The notes below the pieces were generated by a model. That model was not told where the DNA came from. It saw only the letters and a list, made by a program, of their open reading frames with translations, and made no database searches. This document shows positions 24,689-33,631 of a DNA stretch of 64,000 nt, piece by piece. The translations under genes and the position numbers were made by a program. This DNA is from Armatimonadota bacterium (GTDB lineage Bacteria > Armatimonadota > Fimbriimonadia > Fimbriimonadales > Fimbriimonadaceae): assembly GCA_018268375.1 (NCBI GenBank), contig JAFDWS010000002.1, positions 868,001 through 932,000 of the forward strand, given 5' to 3'. The stretch's first letter is position 1. Each line of letters begins with the position of its first letter.

Positions 24689-27600
24689 ATGCGCCTTTCC
24701 GACTTCGCGCGGTGGCTCGGCGCGACCGAGAAGTTCCGCGAAGCCAGTAGCAACCTTGGCCAAGTCACGCGATGGTCGTCGCTGACCCCCGAGGCCCGCC
24801 CTCTGTTTGTCTCTGGCCTTTGGAACGGGCACCTTGGGAGCAAGGGCAAGGTCTTGCTCGTCACGACGACGTACGAGAAAGCTCTTCAGTGGCAAGCTAG
24901 GTTGGGCCTCTGTGGCGTTCCTTCAGAGAGCATCCGGCTCCTGCCCAGCGGGCAAAGCACATTGTTTGAAGACGCGTCTCCCGAGACGGTCGCATTGTCC
25001 GACAGGATTGGCGCCCTCCGCGCCCTCCTCGGCGAAGAGCCGGGTTTCGTCATCGCCACTGCCCAAGCCGCACTTGAGCGGACGCTCCCACCTGAGGTCC
25101 TCCGCGAGTCGTTCATCGAGGTCAGACAGGGTGAGGAGGTCCAGGTCGAACGGATTGCCGACCAATTGGAGCGAATGGGATACGAGATGGCAGAGCCCGT
25201 CCGTGTCCCCGGCCAACTCTCCCGTCGGGGAGGGATCCTCGACGTCTTTCCCATGGGCCACGAACGTCCGGTCCGCCTGGAGTTCTTCGGAGACGAGATC
25301 GAGAGCATCCGTACGTTCGACCCCATGTCCCAGCGATCCCTGGAGCACATGAGCCGCCTTGAGATCGCACCTTCACGGGAGACCGTGCTCCCTCCCTCCG
25401 GAGACGAGAACCTGACCGAGATGTTGGAACGGGCGATGGAGGTCGAAGCATCCAAGCTCGCACCGGAACCAGCCGAGAAATTGCGCGAGTCTGTCGAGGG
25501 CGACGTCCGCAGTCTCCGGCGCCGCGTCTTCTTCGACAGGTTGGATCTCTATCGGCCCCTGATCCATCCCGATTCGGGCTGCGCCGTGGACCTCCTGCCT
25601 GAAGACGGTTTGCTTGTGCTTGACGAGCCGTTCGAGATCGAATCTGTCGCTGCGAGAGCCGAAGAAGAGCTGGCTCAGGCCCTCGAGCACCGCACAGCCC
25701 GAGGAGAGATCCTGTATTCGTCAGCCAACGACTTCATGCTCCCGCCCGAGCACTTCGGCAACTTCGAGCGGAGCCTTGCCCTGACTATGGATTCGGCACC
25801 GGCTTGGTTTCCCACCGGCGACACCATCGACTTCGACGCCACTTCGCTAGCCGGGTTCCGGGGGCAACCGGCACCACTGACGCAGGCGCTTCAGGGCTGG
25901 CTCGACGGTGGCATGGTTGTGGGGCTCTCGACCGACCAGCCCATGCGGTCTAAGGCCGTCCTGGCCCAAGTCGACATCTTTCCGACCGAACCGAGCGATG
26001 AAGGCGTCTCCCAGCCTGGCGAGGGCCAGAAGGGGAAGCTTTACACTCTGGACGGGAACCTCGCAGGCGGCTTCGTCTGCCCGCGAATCGGGGTCGCCCT
26101 GCTGACCGACCAAGAGCTGTTCGGAGTCGCGAGGCTCAAACTCGCCCAAAGAAAATTCAGTGAAGGCGTGCCCGTCACGACCGTGCTCGACCTAAAGCCC
26201 GGCGACTTCGTCGTCCACATCAACTTTGGAATCGGCGTCTTCCAAGGCCTCGTCAAGCGCATCCAAGAAGGAGTCGAGAAGGAGTTCCTCCAGATCGACT
26301 ACAAAGCGCCTGACCGACTTTTCGTGCCCGCCGACCAACTCGACCGCATCCAGAAATATCTGGCCCCAGAGGACGCACCACCGAAGGTCAACCGGCTGAC
26401 AGGAGGTGACTGGCAGCGGACCGTGGGAAAAGCCCGCGAAGAGGCGCGTGAGTTCGCACGAGAGCTCATTCGCCTCTATGCCGAGCGGCGAAAAGTCACT
26501 CGGCCCAGCTATGGACACGACTCGCCGTGGCAGAGCGAGATGGAGCACACGTTCCCGTGGGTGGAGACACCCAGCCAACTCGGTGCCATCAATGACTGCA
26601 AGGACGACCTCCGCACCGATTACCCTATGGACCGTCTGGTTTGCGGCGATGTGGGCTTTGGCAAAACTGAGGTCGCAATCCGAGCCGCTTTCAAGGTCGC
26701 CCAGGCGGGAAAGCAGGTCGCCGTCCTGTGCCCAACAACGATCCTGAGCGAGCAGCACTTCCGCAATTTCGAGGAGCGGCTGGCCGGCTTTCCGATCAAG
26801 CTCGCCCTCCTCAACCGCTTTTGCACCACCGCCGAGCGCAACGACACAAGGCGCCGGCTTGAGTCGGGCGACATCGATATCGTCATCGGCACCCACGCTC
26901 TCCTGAACAAGGAACTGAAGTTCAAGGATCTGGGCTTGCTGGTCATCGATGAGGAGCAGAAGTTTGGCGTCAAGCACAAAGAAGCGCTCAAGGAGCTGAG
27001 AGTGGTGGTCGACGTCCTCACTCTCTCGGCGACCCCGATTCCGCGCACCTTGAGCATGGCGATGATGCACATCCGCCAGATGTCGCTGATCAACGACCCG
27101 CCGCCCGGTCGCCTGCCCATCCGCTCCTTCGTCCGGCCCTTCAGCACCGAGGTCGTCCGCGAGGCGCTGCTCAGAGAACTGGCACGTGGTGGCCAGGTCT
27201 ACTACGTCTTCAACCGCGTCGAAGGCATTTACCACGTCGCCGAGAAGATCCGCAAGCTCGTTCCCACTGCCCGGGTCGCGGTCGGCCACGGGCAGATGAA
27301 GGAGCAGGAGCTGGAACCCGTGATGGTCGGCTTCATCAAGGGCGAGATCGACATCTTGGTCAGCACCACGATCGTCGAGAACGGCCTCGACATTCCTAAC
27401 GCCAACACGTTGATCGTTGAAAACGCCGACCGCTTCGGGCTCGCCCAGCTCTACCAGTTGAGGGGCCGCGTCGGTCGTAGCGACCGGCAAGCCTACGCCT
27501 ATTTCCTTTATGCGGGCAGTAAGACTCTCACCGAGAGCGCGATGGCCCGTCTCCACGCACTTCAAGAGTTCAGCCACCTCGGCAGCGGCTATTCCCTCGC

Positions 27601-28243
27601 TTTCCGGGACCTACAAATCCGCGGCGCAGGCGAGCTTTTGGGCGCCAAACAAAGCGGCCAAATGTCGGCGGTCGGCTTCGACCTTTACACCCAACTCATA
27701 GAGAGCGAGGTCGGGTTCCTGAAGTCGTTTGCTGACGGTGCGCCCGACTCCGCGCTCCGCGACCCGCTGGAAGGGCTTGCACCCCTGCCTGTGGTCGACT
27801 TGCCGATCAAGGCACTCATTCCCAGCGAGTACATCGAAGACGAGGGCCAACGCCTCTTCTACTACAAGGAGGTGATGTCGTGCCGCACTCACGACGACCT
27901 TGCCGCCACTGAGAGTGAGATCGAGGACCGCTACGGGCGGCTGCCTGACTCCGTCCGCAATGCCGTGGCTGTGATGCATGTCCGCCTCCGCGCTCAAGCC
28001 TTGCAGGTTGATCGCATGGACGGCAAAGGAGGGCGGCTCGCGCTCGTGTTCCGGCAAGACAATGACCTCTCGCCGCGCGTTTTCAGCATCCTTGTGCAGC
28101 GTCGTCGCGAGGCTTATCTTGCCCAAGACCAGCTTGTCTGGCCCTTCACCGGCAGCCCCCTCACCGCCGCCAAAGACGTGCTCGCCGCTCTCGAGGCGGC
28201 CGTTCAAGCCGTCGAAGAGCAGCGAGCGATGCTTCCGCACTGA
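24689..28243 (+). CDS. mfd: transcription-repair coupling factor Mfd
   Basis: 1184 residues, full length. The UvrB-like N-terminal domains cover about 1-350 (RRGGILDVFPMG, RLEFFGDEIESIRTFD). The RNA polymerase interaction domain lies near 500-580 (LKPGDFVVHINFGIGVFQGL). The RecG-like translocase has Walker A GDVGFGKTE near 653, DEEQ box (VIDEEQKFGVKHKE), LSATPIPRTL and the QLRGRVGRSDR motif. The TRCF domain is at the C-terminus. Mfd removes RNA polymerase stalled at DNA damage and recruits UvrA. It probably starts from its own short leader. Confidence 0.97.
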   Translation: MRLSDFARWLGATEKFREASSNLGQVTRWSSLTPEARPLFVSGLWNGHLGSKGKVLLVTTTYEKALQWQARLGLCGVPSESIRLLPSGQSTLFEDASPETVALSDRIGALRALLGEEPGFVIATAQAALERTLPPEVLRESFIEVRQGEEVQVERIADQLERMGYEMAEPVRVPGQLSRRGGILDVFPMGHERPVRLEFFGDEIESIRTFDPMSQRSLEHMSRLEIAPSRETVLPPSGDENLTEMLERAMEVEASKLAPEPAEKLRESVEGDVRSLRRRVFFDRLDLYRPLIHPDSGCAVDLLPEDGLLVLDEPFEIESVAARAEEELAQALEHRTARGEILYSSANDFMLPPEHFGNFERSLALTMDSAPAWFPTGDTIDFDATSLAGFRGQPAPLTQALQGWLDGGMVVGLSTDQPMRSKAVLAQVDIFPTEPSDEGVSQPGEGQKGKLYTLDGNLAGGFVCPRIGVALLTDQELFGVARLKLAQRKFSEGVPVTTVLDLKPGDFVVHINFGIGVFQGLVKRIQEGVEKEFLQIDYKAPDRLFVPADQLDRIQKYLAPEDAPPKVNRLTGGDWQRTVGKAREEAREFARELIRLYAERRKVTRPSYGHDSPWQSEMEHTFPWVETPSQLGAINDCKDDLRTDYPMDRLVCGDVGFGKTEVAIRAAFKVAQAGKQVAVLCPTTILSEQHFRNFEERLAGFPIKLALLNRFCTTAERNDTRRRLESGDIDIVIGTHALLNKELKFKDLGLLVIDEEQKFGVKHKEALKELRVVVDVLTLSATPIPRTLSMAMMHIRQMSLINDPPPGRLPIRSFVRPFSTEVVREALLRELARGGQVYYVFNRVEGIYHVAEKIRKLVPTARVAVGHGQMKEQELEPVMVGFIKGEIDILVSTTIVENGLDIPNANTLIVENADRFGLAQLYQLRGRVGRSDRQAYAYFLYAGSKTLTESAMARLHALQEFSHLGSGYSLAFRDLQIRGAGELLGAKQSGQMSAVGFDLYTQLIESEVGFLKSFADGAPDSALRDPLEGLAPLPVVDLPIKALIPSEYIEDEGQRLFYYKEVMSCRTHDDLAATESEIEDRYGRLPDSVRNAVAVMHVRLRAQALQVDRMDGKGGRLALVFRQDNDLSPRVFSILVQRRREAYLAQDQLVWPFTGSPLTAAKDVLAALEAAVQAVEEQRAMLPH

Positions 28244-28253
28244 CACGGAATTT

Positions 28254-28268
28254 CACGGGGAGCCCGTG
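28254..28268. terminator. hairpin between mfd and the PEP-CTERM gene
   Basis: 6-bp stem CACGGG/CCCGTG with a 3-nt loop, 11 bp after the mfd stop and just before the convergent stop. No proper T tract, so a weak call. Confidence 0.35.
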
Positions 28269-28280
28269 CTCCCGAAGTTT

Positions 28281-28940
28281 TCAGCGGCGGAACCGACGCC
28301 GGACCATTAAAGCGGCCCCGCCGATACCCAGGGCGACGAGCGAACACGGCTCTGGCACCGGATAGCAGTATGTGTCGATGACGACCTCGTCGACGGCCAT
28401 GATGACTGGCGAAGTGCTGTTGAAGTGAATGCGCTCGAAGGGCGGGCACTCGGTCATCGTGATCTGATATGTCGAGTGGAACCATCCGTCGGCCATAAGG
28501 ATGGTGTTCGTGTTCACGAGTTGTCCCTGGAAATTCGCTGACTGGACATAAACGTCGGGCGAGAAGTTCGTTCCTTGCGCGAGGTAGCTGATCTGGATCC
28601 AGAGATCCTTGTGGTCTTGCGGGCCACTGCCATCGTTAGGAATGAGGAAGTCCATAGACGTCATGTCCCAAACGCCTTGGCGGCCAAGCTTGTTCGCGTT
28701 CCAGCCGCCTGTGGCCCCTAGGAACTGGGGGACGCCGAACGGATTGACGTAGCCACCACCACCACTGCCCCAGGTGTTGCCATCGGGAGCGATGGGGGAG
28801 TTACCGGTCGTGAAGTCCCACTCCTGGGTGGTCGCGGACGCGTTGCTTCCGCGCCACGGTGGTGGGTTCAGGTCGTCGGCGAGGGCGATGGAGCCGAGGA
28901 GGAGGCCGACCACCGTCAGTTGGAGTTTCTTGTTACCCAT
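28281..28940 (-). CDS. PEP-CTERM sorted secreted protein
   Basis: A 219-residue protein with an N-terminal signal peptide (MGNKKLQLTVVGLLLGSIALA). Its C-terminal PEP-CTERM tripartite tail consists of VPEP, a hydrophobic helix (CSLVALGIGGAALMV) and a basic end (RRRFRR). Proteins with this tail are processed by an exosortase at the membrane and linked to exopolysaccharide production. The body is a beta-rich domain of unknown function with many aromatic residues. AAGGAAAC precedes the ATG. No exosortase gene is in the window. Confidence 0.9.
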   Translation of the reverse strand: MGNKKLQLTVVGLLLGSIALADDLNPPPWRGSNASATTQEWDFTTGNSPIAPDGNTWGSGGGGYVNPFGVPQFLGATGGWNANKLGRQGVWDMTSMDFLIPNDGSGPQDHKDLWIQISYLAQGTNFSPDVYVQSANFQGQLVNTNTILMADGWFHSTYQITMTECPPFERIHFNSTSPVIMAVDEVVIDTYCYPVPEPCSLVALGIGGAALMVRRRFRR

Positions 28941-29090
28941 GGCTTTGTTTCCTTGTCCCGCGCTCTCGCGTCGGGCCTTGGACAGCCATTGCCAATAGTG
29001 TTAAGAAACGTGACACGACTTCTAAGAATTGCTCTTCAGAGATGAGGGCGACGCCCTTCTTGGGTGCCAACCGTCTCGACTCTTGACGAC

Positions 29091-29375
29091 ATGGCGGAAG
29101 GGCAAAACGGAGAGGAACGACGGTCCGTCGACGTGTACGAGGTGCTGAGTGTGATGGTCGAGCAACTCTCGGCGATCGCTTGGCAGAAAATGGGACTGCA
29201 GGCTGACTTCATAACGGGCAAAACCGAACAGGACTTGCCACAGTGCAAGGCGGCGGTGGATGCGACGGCGGCGCTGGTCCAAATCATGGAACCTAAGCTG
29301 GACGAGGAGGACCGGCGCCAAGTGCAGAACTTGGTGCGCGATCTCCGTATCAACTTTGTGGAGCGGGCGAAATGA
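29091..29375 (+). CDS. DUF1844-like small protein
   Basis: 94 residues from ATG 29091. The pattern VLSVMVEQLSAIAWQKMG, then DLPQCKAAVDATAALVQIMEPKL, then EEDRRQVQNLVRDLRINFVE matches the layout of DUF1844, small helical proteins of unknown function. A GTG at 29064 would add nine residues without family support. The next gene overlaps by 4 bp. Bases 28941-29090, divergent from the PEP-CTERM gene, hold no other feature I can support. Confidence 0.72.
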   Translation: MAEGQNGEERRSVDVYEVLSVMVEQLSAIAWQKMGLQADFITGKTEQDLPQCKAAVDATAALVQIMEPKLDEEDRRQVQNLVRDLRINFVERAK

Positions 29376-29716
29376 CGATCGAACAGTTCCAAGAAGAGCA
29401 GAGCGTGTTGGCAGGGATCGTCCGAGAGGCGATGGCTTACGGCCCCGACCCCGCTCTGGCGGGCCGCTATCGCGAGCAGCGTGCCGCGATCCAAGCACAT
29501 TACGGAGAGTTGCGACCTATCTTTGACCGTGTCTGGACGACATCGGACGACCCGCGCCGGTTTCGTGAACAGAACACCGACCCCATCGAAAGCCTGCTCG
29601 GATCGCCTACGTTGGACCGTCTTCTACGCCGTGACCCCAAGCACATCGAGCGCGACCTCCAGGACATCCAGACCGCGTTCGAGCTCTGCCGCGGACCCGA
29701 GGAACCCGTGGCTTGA
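29372..29716 (+). CDS. small protein of unknown function
   Basis: A 114-residue hydrophilic, probably helical protein rich in Arg, Glu and Asp. No signal peptide, membrane segment or recognisable domain. Its ATG overlaps the DUF1844-like stop by 4 bp and its own stop overlaps the GNAT start, so the three genes form one coupled unit. The tight coupling makes it a real gene; its function is open. Confidence 0.65.
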   Translation: MTIEQFQEEQSVLAGIVREAMAYGPDPALAGRYREQRAAIQAHYGELRPIFDRVWTTSDDPRRFREQNTDPIESLLGSPTLDRLLRRDPKHIERDLQDIQTAFELCRGPEEPVA

Positions 29717-30648
29717 CCCCAGGCTTCAGTCCTGACCAGCTCGCCGCGGCGACGAGGCTTTGGAACCTTTGCTACCCGGATCGATTCCACGTTGACGAAT
29801 CGATCGTTCGGTTTCGGACGAACTGCTGCCCCATCGTCCTCTGGGAGGGATCGACTTTTCATGACCGTGCCGCCTTGGTCCTGAAGGGATCAGGTTCGCC
29901 CACTTTATTCGATGGACAAGACCCTAGCAGGTGTTATGTCAGCCTGCTCGCGTTCACTGACAAAGACGTCGCGATCGGCCTCTTGAAGGACGCCTTATCC
30001 TTCGCTCAATCCAAGGGCTTTAGGAAAGTCGCTTTTGGGATGGATCCTGACCACTTCTTGCCGGGCTGCCCAACGGAGTGTTCCGAATTAGCAGCACTCC
30101 TGCACTCCGTAGGCTTCGTCGAAGGCTCGGAATGCTTCGACCTTGAGCGTGACCTCGCCGGCTTCGAGCCAAACAGGTTCGGAACCAGGCAACTGCGTCG
30201 AGAGCGTGCGGGCGTGCGCCGTTGCAAACCCAGCGAGGTGCCTGCACTTGAAAGATTCCTGCGCACCGAGTTTCCTGGCCGTTGGCACCATGACGTGATG
30301 CGCAAAGCGGTCGACCAGGGCGAGGCGGACGACGTGTTCCTGCTATGGGCAGACGATGAGGTCGGCGGCTTCGCCATGACACAACGGGAAGGCTGTAAGC
30401 AGCCTGTCGCTGGCGCAACCTGGCATCTGAGCCTCGGATCGTCTTGGGGCGCGCTTGGCCCCATCGGCATTGGCAAGTCACTTCGGGGGAGGGGCCTGGG
30501 AAATGGCCTGCTCGGCAAGTCGCTCGAGGCTCTGAGGGATCGCGGCGCGCGTCAGACCATCATCGACTGGACCGTTCTCGACCAGTTCTATGGCGCCCAC
30601 GGATTTGAAATCACGAGGCGCTACACGTCCTTGGTTCTGGAGCTTTGA
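29713..30648 (+). CDS. GNAT-family N-acetyltransferase
   Basis: A 311-residue protein with probably two GNAT folds, as in mycothiol-synthase-like proteins. The C-terminal half carries the acetyl-CoA loop region (LGPIGIGKSLRGRGLGNGLLGKSLEAL), matching Q/RxxGxG/A, then DWTVLDQFYGAHGFEITRRY, a typical GNAT end. Translation likely starts at TTG 29713, which overlaps the previous stop (TTGA). The substrate is unknown. Confidence 0.8.
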   Translation: MTPGFSPDQLAAATRLWNLCYPDRFHVDESIVRFRTNCCPIVLWEGSTFHDRAALVLKGSGSPTLFDGQDPSRCYVSLLAFTDKDVAIGLLKDALSFAQSKGFRKVAFGMDPDHFLPGCPTECSELAALLHSVGFVEGSECFDLERDLAGFEPNRFGTRQLRRERAGVRRCKPSEVPALERFLRTEFPGRWHHDVMRKAVDQGEADDVFLLWADDEVGGFAMTQREGCKQPVAGATWHLSLGSSWGALGPIGIGKSLRGRGLGNGLLGKSLEALRDRGARQTIIDWTVLDQFYGAHGFEITRRYTSLVLEL

Positions 30649-30687
30649 ACCGGCCCATGGTAACCTCGTTTCGAGAGGAAACACACC

Positions 30688-31350
30688 ATGCCCCTACAAC
30701 TTGGAGACATCGTCCCGAACTTCCAGCAGGTCTCGACGGAAGGAACTATCGACCTCTATGACTATGCGGGTGACGGCTGGGTCATCCTTTTCTCCCATCC
30801 CAAGGACTTCACACCGGTTTGCACGACCGAACTCGGCGCTGTGGCCAAGCTGAAGGACGAGTTCGCCAAGCGCAACGTCAAGGTTCTTGGCTTAAGCGTG
30901 GATTCGCTCGAGAGCCACAAGGGCTGGGTGAACGATATTGAAGAAACTCAGGGGGTGAAGCTCAACTTCCCGCTGCTGGCTGACGCGGACCGGAAAGTGG
31001 CCGACCTTTACGGCATGATCCACCCGAATTCGGACGACGTCTTCACCGTCCGTTCGGTTTACATCATCGACCCCAACAAGAAGCTGAGGCTGACGCTCAC
31101 CTATCCCGCCCCGACTGGCCGCAACTTCGTCGAGATCCTGCGGGCTGTCGACTCGCTGCAACTAACGGACAAGCACAAAGTGGCGACCCCGGTCAACTGG
31201 AAGCACGGCGAGGACGTCATCATCCTGCCCTCGGTCACGGACGACGTCGCAAAGGACATGTTCCCGGGTGGCTGGCGCGCCCTCAAGCCCTATCTCAGGG
31301 TCACCAAGCAGCCAGAGGCGGCAACCCCCGAGCCTGTCGGCAACCGCTAG
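30688..31350 (+). CDS. 1-Cys peroxiredoxin (Prx6 family)
   Basis: A 220-residue thioredoxin-fold peroxidase. The peroxidatic Cys is in FTPVCTTELGAV, with the conserved Arg in VRSVYIIDP. The long C-terminal part (TPVNWKHGEDVIILPSV, GWRALKPYLRVT) is diagnostic for Prx6. It reduces hydrogen peroxide and organic hydroperoxides in the cytosol. GAGAGGAAA precedes the ATG as ribosome-binding site. Single gene with a strong terminator downstream. Confidence 0.95.
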   Translation: MPLQLGDIVPNFQQVSTEGTIDLYDYAGDGWVILFSHPKDFTPVCTTELGAVAKLKDEFAKRNVKVLGLSVDSLESHKGWVNDIEETQGVKLNFPLLADADRKVADLYGMIHPNSDDVFTVRSVYIIDPNKKLRLTLTYPAPTGRNFVEILRAVDSLQLTDKHKVATPVNWKHGEDVIILPSVTDDVAKDMFPGGWRALKPYLRVTKQPEAATPEPVGNR

Positions 31351-31371
31351 GTCGCGTCTCATCAGTAACGA

Positions 31372-31410
31372 GAGCGACGGGGCCGGTCTGACCCCGTCGC
31401 TCGTTTCTTT
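31372..31410 (+). terminator. intrinsic terminator of the peroxiredoxin gene
   Basis: Perfect 11-bp stem GAGCGACGGGG/CCCCGTCGCTC (31372-31382/31392-31402), 9-nt loop, then GTTTCTTT. Confidence 0.9.
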
Positions 31411-31417
31411 GCCCCGG

Positions 31418-31423
31418 TATCCT
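31418..31423 (+). promoter_or_regulatory. -10-like box before sucC
   Basis: TATCCT, 10 nt before the sucC ATG at 31434, directly after the peroxiredoxin terminator. No Shine-Dalgarno in between. Confidence 0.4.
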
Positions 31424-31433
31424 CCTTCGGTCC

Positions 31434-32585
31434 ATGAAGCTCCACGAGTACCAGTCGAAAGAACTCCTTGAACGGTTCAGCGTCCCCGTCCCGCGCGGCC
31501 AAGTCGCCACCGACGCGGCCACGGCCCGGAAGATCGCTGAGGAACTTGGCGGCAAGTGCGTGGTGAAAGCGCAGGTGCTCATGGGCGGTCGTGGCAAGGC
31601 GGGCGGAGTGAAGCTCTTCGACAATGCGGACGCCGCGGCTCAGTTTGCCGGCGAGCTCATCGGCAAGCGCCTCGTCTCCATCCAGAACCCACAAGGCATG
31701 GTAGTCGAGAAGGTGCTCGTGGGGGAGCTTGTGGACATCGCCGAGGAGTACTACCTCTCTGTCCTGCTCGACCGGGCCGAACAACGTCTCGTCGTGATGA
31801 TCAGCAAGGAAGGCGGGATGGACATCGAGGAGGTCGCCCACACGAAACCCGGGGCCATCGTGAGGCTTCATGTCGACCCGGCGTGGGGGCTCGCCGATTA
31901 CGAAGTGCGGGACGCAGTGGCCAGTGCCAACATCCCGGGCCCGGCGAGGAGACAAATGGTCACGATGATCAAAGCCCTCGTTAAGGCATATCTTGAGTCC
32001 GACGCCGACCTTGTCGAGATCAACCCGGTGGCTTGGACTCCGGACGGCAAACTGATCGCCGCCGACGCCAAGGTGAGCATCGACGACAACGCCCTTTATC
32101 GCCGGTCGGAGTACGAAGCCACCAAGGACGACTCCGCAGAAGACCCGTTGGAGGCAGAGGCAGCCAGACGCGGAATAGCCTACGTGAAGCTGGACGGTGA
32201 CATCGGCATCATCGGCAACGGAGCCGGCCTTGTGATGTGCTCTATGGACGAGGTCAAGGCGGCTGGTGGACGCCCGGCGAACTTCCTTGATGTCGGCGGC
32301 GGCGCCCAGGCCGAAAGAGTCAAGTCTTGCGTTGAACTGGTCTTGCAAGACAAGGCGGTGAAGGGGCTGCTGATCAACATCTTTGGCGGCATCACCCGAG
32401 GCGACGAAGTCGCGAAAGGCATCTTAGAGGCGTTCTCGACCTTGGACGTCAACATTCCAGTCGTGGCCAGAGTCGAAGGAACCGCAGCCGAAGAAGCGCT
32501 CGCGCTGCTCGAGGGGACGAAGATCGTCGGGGCCTCCACCATGCAAGACGCGGCGGCCAAGGTCGTCAGCTTGGCGTACGCCTAG
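31434..32585 (+). CDS. sucC: succinate-CoA ligase (ADP-forming) beta subunit
   Basis: A 383-residue ATP-grasp protein of normal SucC length. Motifs: MKLHEYQSKELLERF at the N-terminus, VVKAQVLMGGRGKAGGVK, DLVEINPV, and GNGAGLVMCSMDEVKAAGG followed by NFLDVGGGA and NIFGGITR. It makes succinyl-CoA/ATP interconversion in the TCA cycle together with SucD. sucD does not follow; the next gene is convergent and shares CTAG at the stop. The alpha subunit must lie elsewhere. Confidence 0.96.
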   Translation: MKLHEYQSKELLERFSVPVPRGQVATDAATARKIAEELGGKCVVKAQVLMGGRGKAGGVKLFDNADAAAQFAGELIGKRLVSIQNPQGMVVEKVLVGELVDIAEEYYLSVLLDRAEQRLVVMISKEGGMDIEEVAHTKPGAIVRLHVDPAWGLADYEVRDAVASANIPGPARRQMVTMIKALVKAYLESDADLVEINPVAWTPDGKLIAADAKVSIDDNALYRRSEYEATKDDSAEDPLEAEAARRGIAYVKLDGDIGIIGNGAGLVMCSMDEVKAAGGRPANFLDVGGGAQAERVKSCVELVLQDKAVKGLLINIFGGITRGDEVAKGILEAFSTLDVNIPVVARVEGTAAEEALALLEGTKIVGASTMQDAAAKVVSLAYA

Positions 32586-33520
32586 TGGGACCAGAGGTTC
32601 GCGCCGATGTCGCCATCGATGTCGAACCATGGCTGGATGCCCAACTCCTTGAACAGCTCTTGGAGCTGTGAGTTGGCCCGGACGGCCGGGTTGTCGATTC
32701 GCCCGCCGCTCGTCCCGCTCATGGAGGTCGCAAGCCCAAGAGCCTTTGTGGGATCTTCTTTCGCGCTCAAACAGACGTTCCCAATTTCGGCCAGCATGGC
32801 TTGGGTCTGTCGTAAGGAATCTGTGTACGACTGATCAATAGCCTTGCATCTTTCGGGCACTCCGATAGAATGCAGGTAGTTGTCCAACTGTGCCCAGGAT
32901 GCCTTGAGCTCCATGGCTCGGCCGTAGATGCTCTGAAGGACAGCATGAGCACGGTTACTATCGAAGTCGTCTTCGTCCTTCATTGCGGCTGACGGGCCGG
33001 CAAGAAGGCTGGCAAACTCGGTCAGGAGCGACCGTATCTGAGACTGCGCGAGGTTTCGGCGGGAGGTCTCCGTCTCGTACAGACGTTTCAGCCATCCGTC
33101 GATGGCGGCCGACACCTGCGTGATCCGCTCACTCCTCACGGGTGCGGCGGCGACGGGCGAGGAGTCGACCTTTGCTTTTGCCGTCAAATTGGCAGCTTGG
33201 CTGCCAAGGTCCATGCCGAGAACCGAGACCCTTGGCGTCGGAGCCTCGGAGACGAGGACCGCGGTCGGCGATTCGCTGGCAACTGCTGGGCTCACCGGGA
33301 CCTGACTCTCCACCGTGCCTGCCGTGACAGGGACATGCGTCGAGGCCGCCGGTGTTTCCACGACTGGCGTGGACACGGGCTTATGAACTGCGGCCAAAGG
33401 ACTGAAGGGGCCGTGCAGGCCGCCAGCCAAGTGGTGGTTGAGGGCGAACGCCCCACCTGTGATTATGAGCACCGTAACGGCTGCCATCATTGCAGCCTTG
33501 TTGCCTGTGTCCCAGTTCAT
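32582..33520 (-). CDS. membrane-anchored protein of unknown function
   Basis: A 312-residue protein with one N-terminal transmembrane helix (NKAAMMAAVTVLIITGGAFAL). A Pro/Val/Thr/Ser-rich linker follows (about 45-110), then a helical C-terminal region (about 120-310) containing coiled-coil-like stretches. The layout is that of an envelope protein with an exported helical domain. No family recognised. It converges on sucC with a 4-bp overlap. Confidence 0.65.
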   Translation of the reverse strand: MNWDTGNKAAMMAAVTVLIITGGAFALNHHLAGGLHGPFSPLAAVHKPVSTPVVETPAASTHVPVTAGTVESQVPVSPAVASESPTAVLVSEAPTPRVSVLGMDLGSQAANLTAKAKVDSSPVAAAPVRSERITQVSAAIDGWLKRLYETETSRRNLAQSQIRSLLTEFASLLAGPSAAMKDEDDFDSNRAHAVLQSIYGRAMELKASWAQLDNYLHSIGVPERCKAIDQSYTDSLRQTQAMLAEIGNVCLSAKEDPTKALGLATSMSGTSGGRIDNPAVRANSQLQELFKELGIQPWFDIDGDIGANLWSH

Positions 33521-33631
33521 TTCTTCTCGTCCTCCTCTTTTGTTCGGTTGCTGCAGCCGCCCTCCTTACTGGTAGCGCCGGACACGAATGATTGACGGGA
33601 AGAACTGCCCGATAAGTTTGCTGGCGACGGA

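Noticed and set aside
26192..27577. 461-codon open frame antisense to mfd
   Set aside because: It mirrors the codon pattern of a conserved essential gene on the other strand and has no domain; typical high-GC shadow.
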